NCBI GenBank assembly: GCA_049840935.1
Contig: JASGJA010000020.1
Coordinates: 62,001-126,000 of the forward strand
DNA: 64,000 nt
Source of the DNA: Mesorhizobium_G sp049840935
GTDB taxonomy: Bacteria > Pseudomonadota > Alphaproteobacteria > Rhizobiales > Rhizobiaceae
Direction of reading: 5' to 3'
A program made the position numbers and the translations under genes. Of the stretch, positions 45,194 to 54,735 are shown piece by piece. Position 1 is the stretch's first letter; each line of letters begins with the position of its first letter. Under the pieces are notes generated by a model, which worked only from the letters and a program-made list of their open reading frames with translations, had not been told where the DNA came from and did not search any database.

Positions 45194-46189
45194 TCAGGAC
45201 CAGCGGTCGTTTGGCTTGCCCGGTGCGCGTCCCCACGGCCCGGTGTTGGTGTCGGCCTCATGTTGAGGCGCTCCCCACGGACCGGGTGTTTCTGTCGGTT
45301 CGCCATAGGTCGGACCAGCTGGCGCTTGCGCTGTTGGGGCAAAGGTGCCGGATTTGGCCATAGCCTCCAGCGCGGCAATGCGGTTTTCGACGTTCGGGTG
45401 TGTTGAAAACAGATTGTCCATCCGCTCGCCGTGGAGCGGGTTGAAAATGTACATATGCGCCATCGCCGGATTGCGCTCTGCAAGCGGGTTTTCAATGCGC
45501 TTTGCGGCTTGTGCTATCTTCGCGAGAGCAGAAGCGAGCGCATGCGGATTTCCGCAGATTTCAGCGCCGCGCTGGTCCGCCGAATATTCGCGCGTTCGGC
45601 TCACGGCCATTTGAACGAGCATTGCGGCGAAAGGAGCGACCATGACAGCGACAATGGTGCCGAGCGCACCTAGCGGATTGTTGCTGTTGCGATTGCCGCC
45701 AAAGAAGAGCGCGTAGTTACCGATCATCGAAATCGCACCTGCCAATGTGGCGGTGATGGTCATGGTTAGCGTGTCGCGATGCTGGATATGCGCAAGCTCG
45801 TGCGCCATCACAGCGCCGACTTCATCGGGTGTGAGGCGTTGGAGCAGGCCAGTCGTTGCCGCAACGGCTGCATTGTTTGGATTGCGTCCCGTTGCAAACG
45901 CGTTGGGTTGAGGCTGGTCAATAAGATAGGTCTTGGGCATGGGTAATCCGGCGCGCTGCGCCAGATCAGCAACAATCGCGTAAAATTCCGGGGCGTTCTG
46001 CGCATTGACCTCGACCGCGTGGTTCATGCGTAGGACCATTTTATCAGCATTCCAATAGCTGAACAGGTTCATTGCGGCTGCAATGAAGAAAGCAGTCATC
46101 ATGCCGCCTTGGCCGCCAAGCAAATAACCAACGCCCATGAAGAGCGCAGTCAACACAGCGATCAGCATTGCCGTGCGTACGAGATTCAT
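45194..46189 (-). CDS. htpX: Membrane zinc protease HtpX
   Basis: This 331-residue M48 metalloprotease has two N-terminal helices (MLIAVLTALFMGVGYLLGG, MMTAFFIAAAMNLFSYW), the zinc site HELAH at about residues 132-136, further helices and the third ligand Glu in SRTREYSADQRGAE. It degrades misfolded inner-membrane proteins. A long Pro/Thr-rich C-terminal tail is present, as in many alphaproteobacterial HtpX. The first ATG is used. The rsmB gene follows. Confidence 0.95.
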   Translation of the reverse strand: MNLVRTAMLIAVLTALFMGVGYLLGGQGGMMTAFFIAAAMNLFSYWNADKMVLRMNHAVEVNAQNAPEFYAIVADLAQRAGLPMPKTYLIDQPQPNAFATGRNPNNAAVAATTGLLQRLTPDEVGAVMAHELAHIQHRDTLTMTITATLAGAISMIGNYALFFGGNRNSNNPLGALGTIVAVMVAPFAAMLVQMAVSRTREYSADQRGAEICGNPHALASALAKIAQAAKRIENPLAERNPAMAHMYIFNPLHGERMDNLFSTHPNVENRIAALEAMAKSGTFAPTAQAPAGPTYGEPTETPGPWGAPQHEADTNTGPWGRAPGKPNDRWS

Positions 46190-46280
46190 ACATTCCGCTC
46201 CCGAAAAGCTGGCCGCACCTTGCGACCTTGCGCTATATGATGGTGGATGAGTTCGCGTGTTTCAATGAAAAGCAAGTTGA

Positions 46281-46496
46281 ATGACGAAAATGGATGACCC
46301 AATCGAAATGGGCGAAAAGCCGGAGCCGCGCCCTCTGAGCGAGGCTGCTAGACGCGCCCTGGCCGAGGCCGAGGAGCGCCGCCGCCAGTACAGGGAAGCC
46401 GAAGCCAAAGTGCCGATCGAAAAGGGCGGTAGGGGCGGGCTCGAACCCGCACGCTATGGCGATTGGGAAGTGAAGGGCCTAACAAGCGATTTTTGA
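46281..46496 (+). CDS. DUF1674 protein, succinate dehydrogenase assembly factor 4-like
   Basis: This 71-residue protein has a charged N-terminal half (LSEAARRALAEAEERRRQYR) and the conserved C-terminal signature GGLEPARYGDWEVKGLTSDF, the defining motif of DUF1674/SDHAF4. The mitochondrial relatives protect the flavinated SdhA subunit during assembly; the bacterial role is inferred from them. The start could be the first ATG (46281) or the next one at codon 4. It is divergent from htpX. Confidence 0.88.
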   Translation: MTKMDDPIEMGEKPEPRPLSEAARRALAEAEERRRQYREAEAKVPIEKGGRGGLEPARYGDWEVKGLTSDF

Positions 46497-46571
46497 TGGC
46501 TTGACCGCGAGGAACTTAGCCCGCCCTAGCACGTTTGCATTGACGAACCTCCTTCAAAGATTGGTCCGCCG

Positions 46572-47441
46572 ATGCACATTCGTCTGGGTTACGAAATCGA
46601 AGTGGCTTGCGACAGCACAATGCCCCTCGTTTCGCTGCTGGAAATTCATCCAGAACGACAACATGACATTCTTTCTCAATCGCCTGTCGAGACAACACCA
46701 GCCGTAAAGAGCGACAGTTATGCCGACCTTTACGGCAATATTTGCCGTCGCTTCTGCGTGCCGGCGGGCGATTTTCGCATTCGTTACGATGCAGTCGTGA
46801 ACGATAGCGGTGCACCTGACAAGATTAATCCGCTCGCGGAGCAGATGGCAGTTGAAGACCTTCCTTCAGATGCGCTCGGTTATCTGCTGGGAAGTCGCTA
46901 CTGCGAAACGGACCATCTCTCTGATTTGGCATGGTCTCAATTTGCGAATGTGCCAGGCGGGTGGGCGCGCGTTCAGGCGATTTGCGACTATGTACATAAT
47001 CGTCTTTCGTTTGGTTACGGCTATGCGCGCTCGACGCGTACGGCAGCGCAGGCGCACGACGAGCGGGTGGGCGTTTGTCGCGACTTTGCACATCTGGCGA
47101 TTACGCTGTGCCGTTGCATGAACATCCCGGCCCGCTATGTGAACGGCTATCTAGGGGACATTGGCGTGCCTGCTGATCCCGCGCCCATGGATTTCAGCGC
47201 ATGGTTCGAAGCCTATCTCGATGGCAAATGGTATACGTTCGATGCACGCCATAATATTCCGCGCACAGGCCGCGTTGTGATTGCGCGTGGCCGAGATGCG
47301 ACGGATGTTCCGCTTCTTCACACGTTTGGGCGGCACGAATTGAAGCTGTTCAAGGTATGGACTTACGAGGAAACGAGCGTTCCTTCGGTGCAAATGCAGC
47401 AGCGCGTTGACCGAACGCAATCGGCCCAGATTCTCGCGTAA
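46572..47441 (+). CDS. Transglutaminase-like family protein
   Basis: This 289-residue protein has an N-terminal beta region and a papain-like transglutaminase core: the nucleophile Cys in RVGVCRDFAHLAITLCR (about residue 165) and the Asp region in WYTFDARHN (about 222). The usual catalytic His position reads MDFSAWFEAYL, with Ser where many relatives have His; as I recall, this is normal in the alphaproteobacterial subfamily. It may be a protease or amidase. It lies 75 bases after the DUF1674 gene. No signal peptide is seen. Confidence 0.85.
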   Translation: MHIRLGYEIEVACDSTMPLVSLLEIHPERQHDILSQSPVETTPAVKSDSYADLYGNICRRFCVPAGDFRIRYDAVVNDSGAPDKINPLAEQMAVEDLPSDALGYLLGSRYCETDHLSDLAWSQFANVPGGWARVQAICDYVHNRLSFGYGYARSTRTAAQAHDERVGVCRDFAHLAITLCRCMNIPARYVNGYLGDIGVPADPAPMDFSAWFEAYLDGKWYTFDARHNIPRTGRVVIARGRDATDVPLLHTFGRHELKLFKVWTYEETSVPSVQMQQRVDRTQSAQILA

Positions 47442-47757
47442 TTGTATCCGTTTGGTACGACTACACCTGTCTGAATTTGGCACAAACTCCGTCTTTGGGC
47501 CGATTTCGGGCAGCTGGCGAGAATGCGAATTTTGTTCGCGAAAAAATCCACCCAATAAAATCATATACTTGTATCGTTAAGGCTGGAATTGGCACGATGT
47601 CACAATCAACTGGCCCGGAACGTGCATTTAAATAGCTAACTGCGGCGCTTGGGGCCGCAGGGGCGGGTGGGCCGCTAAGAGTAGCGAACTAGGGCCAGGT
47701 GAGGTCGCGCGTTTTCGGGGCAAATGGGGCGCGCTGACTACGGACCTAGCAAAGGGG
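47442..47757. other. Intergenic region with a 12-codon open frame
   Basis: This stretch has no gene I can support. It holds an AT-rich segment (about 47545-47580), a tiny frame 47597-47635 (ATG to TAG, MSQSTGPERAFK) with no relatives I recognise, and a GC-rich part (47640-47745) that the shifted MFS frame would read. It may contain a decayed gene start. Confidence 0.3.
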
Positions 47758-47795
47758 CCGCCTCTTCCGACGGGGAGAGGCGGTCTCTTCTTTTT
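47758..47795. terminator. Terminator hairpin at the end of the MFS gene
   Basis: CCGCCTCT (47758-47765) pairs with AGAGGCGG (47776-47783). On the plus strand it is followed by TCTCTTCTTTTT; on the minus strand it begins about 12 bases after the restored MFS stop. It probably ends transcription in both directions, with the better T-tract on the plus strand. Confidence 0.6.
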
Positions 47796-49181
47796 CAGCG
47801 CGTCGAATTGTGGGGATCTGCTGCTGGGTATGGGGTCGGCAGCAAGATGATGAGGCCGCCAATCAAGAACAGCAGAATGGCTCCCATGCCGAGATGGGTC
47901 GAACCTGTGACGGCTGTTACGGTCGCGACCATGAAGGGCGCCAGAAAGCTTGTTGCACGGCCCGCCAGCGCGTAGATGCCGAAATATCGACCCGCTTCGT
48001 CTGGGGATACGCTTCGCGCGAGGTATGAACGTGACGACGCCTGAACCGGGCCGAATGCTATGCCGATCAGCAGACCGTAGATTATGTACGCTTTTTCCGC
48101 AGGCGAGGCGAAAAGCCCTTCGCCGCCAGTTGCTGAGAAACGGATTGCGCCGAACAGCGTGTAATCCGTTCCTGTCGAAACAATGCCAAGAGTTCGCAAT
48201 CGTCAGAAGTGCGATAGCAATGATGACGACAAGCTTGGAACCAACAACGGTATCCAGCTTGCTGGCGACAAGGCAACCGAATATCGCAATGACGTTCAGG
48301 ATGATCCCGAACAAGCCGATTTCCGTGATGGTCCAGCCGAACATTGCAGCGGCAAAAACGCCGCCAAGCGCGAGCAAGGCGTTGACGCCGTCCTGATAGA
48401 TCATGCGGGCAATCAGGAAGCGGAGAATGCCACTGCGCCCTCGCACCTCCTTAAGCGTGGATTTTAGCTCCGCCAATCCCTCTCGTACGGCGGGGCGAAG
48501 CGCCTTGCCGCGCGTGCCATCGGGCGTGAAAATGAACATCGGCAGAATGAACAGGAAATACCAGATCGCGGATATTGGGCCGGTGATGCGCGCGTCTTCA
48601 CCCTGCATCGGGTCGAGGCCGAAAAGCGGCTTGATGCCGATGAGTGTCAAGCCGGTTTGCGGAGAGGCGGCAAGACATAAAACAACGAAGATCAGGACAA
48701 CCATTCCGCCCAGATAACCCAAGCCCCAGGCGATATTGGAAATGCGACCGATGTCTGCGGCTGGGACAAGGCGCGGCATCATCGAGTCATTGAAGACGGT
48801 TGAAAATTCCGCCGCGATGGATGCGAGGGAGAATGCCAGCAACACCGGAATGAGCGGAGAGCCGGGGGCTGCGAACCATAAAGCCATGAGGCTAGTGATT
48901 TTGATCGCGGCGAAGAAGGCAATCCAGGGCTTGCGCCGCCCGGTTTGGTCCGCGACGGAACCAAGAATGGGTGACAATATCGCTATGACGAAGCCTGCAA
49001 GCGCGACGCCGTAGCCCCATGCAGCCTGACCCATGACTGGATCGCTGGCCATTCGAGAGACGAAATACGGCCCGAAGATGAAGGTAGTGACGACTGTGAA
49101 AAAAGGTTGCGCCGCCCAGTCGAACAGCATCCATCCCCATATGCCGGCCCGTGAGGACCGGCCATCGACCGCAGCGGCCAT
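47795..49181 (-). pseudogene. UMF1/Atg22-like MFS transporter (one-base frameshift)
   Basis: The gene encodes about 12 helices. The N-terminus WGWMLFDWAAQPFFTVVTTF is characteristic of the UMF1 (Atg22-like) branch, with motif-A-like SVADQTGRRKPWI. The frame breaks at 48193-48194, where one extra base changes ATT-GCG-ACT-CTT into a wrong frame. Removing it joins LLTIA to TLGIVSTGTDYTLFGA and gives 461 residues, normal for the family. ATG 49181 has AAAGG eight bases upstream and lies 20 bases after the glutamate dehydrogenase stop. The substrate is unknown. Confidence 0.85.
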
Positions 49182-49201
49182 ATTTCGCCTTTCTAGCCGA
49201 C

Positions 49202-52200
49202 TCAAAGGCCGGTCAGGTCGCCCATCAAGCCCGCCGCGACCGAAAGGCGGGATACTGTCAGTTCACTGCCTTCCGTGAGCGCTTGCAAGCGTTCGCGCAA
49301 CCGTATGATCCGTTCGCCGCCCGCATCGAGCCAAGCCGCGGCTGGCTGTGCATTATCGGCAAACTGCATCAACGCGCTTACGGCCATGCCGCGACGTGCG
49401 GCGCTTGTCATGTCTAGCGCGCGTGTTAGCGCCAGTCCGTCGTAATAGTCTGCCGGGTTGAGCGCGCGCGCGGCATCCTCAATGCGCCCGATGCGGAATG
49501 CCTCGGTGAGCGCGAAGAACGCCTTGGCGGCACTGGTGATGTCCGACTTAGCCTGGCGAGCAACCAACGCGGTGTCGGGAATCAGCTCGCTTACTTCAGT
49601 GATTGTGAGCCGTTCGGCCAGCTTTTCCGGTACGCCCGCCGCCAGATATGTTTCCTGACGCGCAAGAAGTCGATCGCGCGAGAAGTCTGGGAGCAGTTCC
49701 ATCAGCTTCGGTTCGAGTGCCTTGCGGGCTTCCCGCAAGGCTGCAATCTGTTCGCTCAGTGGGGAGAACTCATCACCATTCTTGAGATCCCAAGCACTGG
49801 CCGAATGGATCAGGCGACCGACAGTCGAATAGAGGTCGAGTTGCAGTTGACCGTCGATCCTGTTGTCAAGCGCGTCAATTTCTCTGAAAAGTGCAGGCAG
49901 GTCGAAGCCGTCGCGGACAACTGCAAAGGCGCGAACGACCTCACGAGCCCCGCGCCCGGTGGCGTCCTGAAGCTTGGTGACAAAAGAAGGCCCGCCGCGA
50001 TTGATAACGTCGTTGGCGAATACGCGCGCTATGATTTCACGGCGCAGACGGTGCCCCTCAATGTCCTGCTTGTATTTCTTCTCCATGCGATCAGGGAAAT
50101 AAGCCATCAGATCGCGGTCGAAATGGCTGTCGTCCGGCACATCGCTTGCAACGATTTCCGAAAACAGCACGATCTTGGCATAGGCCAACAAGACGCCCAG
50201 TTCGGCGCGGGTCAGCGGTTCACCGCGCGATTCGCGTTCGGCGAGAGCACTTGGCGACGGCAGATTTTCCACTGCGCGATCCAATAGTCCGCGCGCTTCC
50301 AATACGCTCATGAAACGCGCCTGATGACCGAGATCGAGCAAGCCGCGCTTGCGAGCAATGGAGAGCGCCAGCGTTTGCTCGTAGTTGTTCGACAGCACCA
50401 ATTCAGCGACCTGATCGGTCATTTCGGCCAGCAGCTTGTTACGTGCTGGGCGGGTGAGAGCGCCACGGCGCATTGCACCAGCAAGCGCAATCTTGATGTT
50501 GACTTCAACGTCCGACGAGTTGACGCCGCCGGAATTATCGATGGCGTCGGAATTGCATGCGCCGCCAAGCAAGCCGAACTCAATGCGCGCGCGCTGCGTC
50601 ACACCGAGATTGGCGCCCTCGCCAATGACTTTCGCGCGAACCTCTGCGGAGGTTACACGGATCGCGTCATTGGCGCGGTCGCCCACTTCCTGATTGGTTT
50701 CGGTTGTCGCGCGGACATAGGTGCCGATGCCGCCGAACCAGAGCAGATCGACATTTGCCCGCAGGATCGCGTTCATGATCTCAGTTGGCGAAGCGCTCGT
50801 CTTGGTGAGCCCGATAGCGGCTGCCGCTTGTGGCGACAGCGCAACCGATTTCTGGCTTCGCGAAATGATCATACCCCCTTCCGAGAGCGTGGACTTGTCG
50901 TAGTCCTGCCAGCTTGAGCGTGGTAGCGCAAACATCCGCTTGCGCTCTGCAAACGAAAGTGCCGCATCCGGACGTGGGGTCGATGAAAATGTCGCGGTGA
51001 TCGAATGCAGCGATCAACAGGGTCTGTTCGGACAGCAGCATGCCGTTGCCGAACACGTCGCCAGACATATCGCCAACGCCAACAGTGGTGAACGGCGTCG
51101 TCTGGATGTCGCGGTTCATTTCGCGGAAGTGGCGCTTTACGGCTTCCCATGCGCCGCGTGCGGTGATGCCCATCTTCTTGTGGTCGTAACCCGCTGAACC
51201 GCCGGAGGCGAAGGCGTCATCAAGCCAGAAGTGATGAGCCGCACTGATGCCGTTTGCCGTATCAGAGAAGGTTGCCGTGCCTTTGTCTGCTGCGACGACG
51301 AAATATGGATCGTCCGTGTCACGGCGTACGACGTCGGCTGGCGGGATGATCGTGTTGCCATCCAGATTGTCCGTGACTGAAAGCAGGCTGGAAATGAAAT
51401 TGATGTAGGCAGCGGTTCCAGCGGCAAAAACCGCATCGCGCGAGCCGCCGACTGGCAGGCGTTTCGGGAAGAAGCCGCCTTTCGCGCCAACAGGAACGAT
51501 CACAGCATTTTTGACTTGCTGTGCTTTGACCAGTCCCAGAACCTCGGTGCGATAGTCCTGTGCGCGGTCTGACCAGCGCAAACCACCACGCGCGACAGGG
51601 CCAAAACGCAGATGCACGCCTTCAACTTCCGGGCCGTAGACGAAGATTTCGCGCCAAGGGCGCGGTTCCGGCAGTCCGTCGATTGATCGAGGGTCGAGCT
51701 TGATCGCCAGCGAACGTGGTTGGCCGGGCTCAACCGGCGCGAAATGGTTCGTGCGCAGTGACGATTCGATCAGGTTTACGTAACGCCGGATGATCGTGTC
51801 ATCGTCGATGTTCGGCACATCGTCCAGCGCGTCCTTGATCTTCGCTTTCAGGTGCTTTGCTGTGACCTCGCCATCCTTTTCGGAAGGATCGAACTGAGCA
51901 ACGAAGAGTGCGTGCAGACCACGCGCGATTTCGGGATAGCGGTTAAGCGCGGCTGCGATGAAATCCTGACTTTGTGGGATGCCTGCCTGCTGGAGATAGC
52001 GTCCATAAGCGCGCAAAATGCCGAGCTCGGACGGATTCAGTCCTGCGGTCTGGGCCAGCGCGTTATAACCGTCATTGTCGGCTGCATCGTGCCAGACGGA
52101 CAGGAATGTTTGCTCGAACAAAGCACCCTCATCGGTAAGGTCGAGAGGCTTTTCGAAGCCGCTTTCGAGCTGCATATCGTGAACGAAAACCGGCTCTGCG

Positions 52201-54011
52201 TTTTCGTCGGCAACCTCGAAAGTGCGCTCGCTGATGACGCGGAAACCCATGTTTTCAAGGAGAGGCACGCGCTGCGACAGCGCAACCGGCTGGCCGAAAT
52301 GGTAAATTTTCAGCGAGGCTTCGGTAGGCAGCTGTCCCGGCGCGCGGTAGAAATCCGTTTCTATGGTGTGTTGCGTATCGAGAGCTGCAATGCGGCGGGC
52401 ATCGACCAGCGCTTCCGCAGGGGTGAAGCTGTTGCGATAGCTTTCCGGGAAGCGGTTTGCCATGCCGACAAGCTGCATATCCTCGTCAGTGCCAGTGGAA
52501 GCTTCGCGAACCGCGTCTTCCCACGTCCTCACAATGTTCAGGATGCCTGCCTCAATGATGGCGGGGTCGATCTTCGGCGTTTTGCCGCCGGAGCGCCCGA
52601 TAATGAAGTGGACACGGGCCAGCCCGCCCTCCGGGAACGCCGGATAGAACGCCGACAAGCGGCCATCAAAGATGGTCTTGAGGTAAGTTCCGATCTTTTC
52701 GCGCACATGCGAGTCGTAGTGATCGCGCGGAACGAATACGATCACCGATACGAAGCGATCGAACTGGTCGACACGCACCAGAGCGCGCACGCGTGGACGG
52801 TCCAGCAGGCCGAGCATTGCGTCGGCATGTTTGCGCAAAACCGGAACGGAAATCTGGAAAAGCTCGTCGCGTGGATAGGATTCCAGCACGTTCAGCAATG
52901 CCTTGCCAGAGTGATCGCTGCGATCAAACCCTGATTTGGCGAGCACTGCTTCGGCTTTCGACCGAAGGTAAGGGATTTTCACGACCGAGCGCGTGTAGGC
53001 TGTGGAGGTGAAAAGGCCGACGATCCTTAGCTCTCCGGCGAGTGCACCCTTATTATTGAAAATCTTGATCCCAATGTAGTCGAGGTAAGCGCGCCGGTGG
53101 ACCACTGATTTCGCATTGGCTTTTGTGACCAGTAGCGGATCTGGGCCATAAAGGAACGCGCGCACCTCAGCAGCTGTCGCCGAACTGCTATGGGCGTCGC
53201 GACGCAGCACTGTAACGTCCGGGTCGGATAGAATGCCCAAACCAGCTTCTTTTGCTCGCGTTAGCGTGCCGCTTTGTTCGGTGCCGGAATATTTGAACTC
53301 CCGCATTCCAAGGAAGGTAAAATTGTCGTCGCGGAGCCATTCGAGGAAGGCAATAGCCTCATCGACTGCATGCTTGTCCAATGGGACAGGCGCGTATCGA
53401 AACTGCGAGATTGCCTGATCGAGACGCGCAAGCATCGGCTTCCAGTCGTGAACGACCGAGCGAATTTGCTTGACCAGCTTTTCCAGCTTCTGGTGCAAGG
53501 CTTCGGCTTGTTCAGCGCTCAAGCGGTTGACGTGAATGTGGATGACGCTGACCTTGTCGGCGTCGTGATCGGCTTTGTGCGATGATTCCGCGCAGACTTT
53601 CTCTACGCCGCTTTTGCCGTGCTCAACCGTCAGAACAGGGTGGGTGACGAAGTGCGGCTGTCCGGCAGTGTCGGTCACTTCGCCGAGAATCGAATCGAAC
53701 AGAAACGGCATGTTGTCATTGACGACGGTCACAACCGTTATCGGTTTGCCATTTAGGGTAACGGCAGGATCGGAATCGATGGCGACAACGCTGTCGCCCC
53801 GGCGATGGCGGGCAAGAGCTTGTTCGGCCAGTTCCGATGCACGGGCGAGAGCGCCCTTCTCATAAACCGCGACATCCTCATCGGATGCCCGGTCAAGCAG
53901 AAAATGCATGAAGCCTGTAAGCTTGTGTGCGTCCGGCTTGCTGGGCGTTTTCGATGATTGCTTGCGGCTGGTGCTCGGCTTAGAGGATGCCGATTTTTGC
54001 TTGGCGTCCAT
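49202..54011 (-). pseudogene. NAD-dependent glutamate dehydrogenase, large type (one-base frameshift)
   Basis: This gene codes for the roughly 180-kDa class of glutamate dehydrogenase, which deaminates glutamate to 2-oxoglutarate. It has N-terminal regulatory ACT-like regions (about 1-700) and a catalytic core with GGLRWSDRAQDYRTEVLGLV and KNAVIVPVGAKGGFFPKRLP. A break at 50976-50979 (GGGG on the plus strand) is repaired by removing one base. The restored reading is FIDPRPDAALSFAERKRMFA, exactly the conserved family sequence, and the total is 1602 residues. ATG 54011 follows GGGAGGG. The N-terminus is Ser/Lys-rich. Confidence 0.92.
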
Positions 54012-54171
54012 CTTTCCCTCCCGTCCTTGTCGCTGATCTGGTGGTGCTGGCATTTTGGCACGCCCAGACGACATTTTTTCTATATGCTAGACCAATGAGG
54101 CCGTATTTGGCGACCGCTCATTCGGATATGCCTGAAAAAAGTGCAATAGCCATATAAGAGGATGCTTAATC

Positions 54172-54735
54172 ATGTCTTCTCGCGTCACTGCCTTATCACT
54201 TGAAGTTGGCGAACTGAGTGAGGGAACAAAGGCATATTTTGCCATATGCGAGGAGAAGTTAGGTCTCGTGCCAAATGTTTTGTCGGCCTATGCGTTCGAC
54301 GAAAAGAAGCTGCGTGCCTTCACCGATATGTACAATGACCTGATGCTGGGCGAATCAGGTCTATCCAAACTAGAGCGTGAGATGATCGCGGTCGCCGTGT
54401 CTTCGGTGAATCACTGCTATTATTGCCTGACAGCGCATGGCGCGGCTGTGCGGCAGCTTTCGGGTGATCCGGCACTCGGTGAAATGATGGTGATGAACTA
54501 TCGCGCTGCGGATTTGTCCCCACGCCATAAGGCGATGCTTGATTTTGCTGTAAAGCTGACCGAGAAGCCCGCCGAAATGGAGGAAGCCGACAGAGCGGGA
54601 CTCCGCGAGGCGGGATTTTCGGATCGCGACATATGGGACATCGCGTCCACGGCTGCGTTCTTCAACATGTCGAATCGCGTTGCCGCAGCAGTCGATATGC
54701 GCCCGAACGACGAATATCACAGCATGGCGCGCTAG
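54172..54735 (+). CDS. Peroxidase-related AhpD-like protein
   Basis: This 187-residue protein of the carboxymuconolactone-decarboxylase/AhpD superfamily has the redox motif NHCYYCLTAHGAAVRQL at about residue 82, a CxxC followed by His, in an all-helical fold. Relatives act as alkylhydroperoxidase-like reductases. C-terminal NMSNRVAAAVDMRPNDEYHS is typical of the peroxidase-related subgroup. GAGG lies about 10 bases upstream of the ATG. It is divergent from the glutamate dehydrogenase and its last four bases overlap the end of the M50-HlyD gene. Confidence 0.9.
   Translation: MSSRVTALSLEVGELSEGTKAYFAICEEKLGLVPNVLSAYAFDEKKLRAFTDMYNDLMLGESGLSKLEREMIAVAVSSVNHCYYCLTAHGAAVRQLSGDPALGEMMVMNYRAADLSPRHKAMLDFAVKLTEKPAEMEEADRAGLREAGFSDRDIWDIASTAAFFNMSNRVAAAVDMRPNDEYHSMAR

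Noticed and set aside
47636..49205. A 525-residue MFS protein read straight through
   Set aside because: Its last 150 residues have no transporter character and arise from the frameshift; the true C-terminus is in the other frame.
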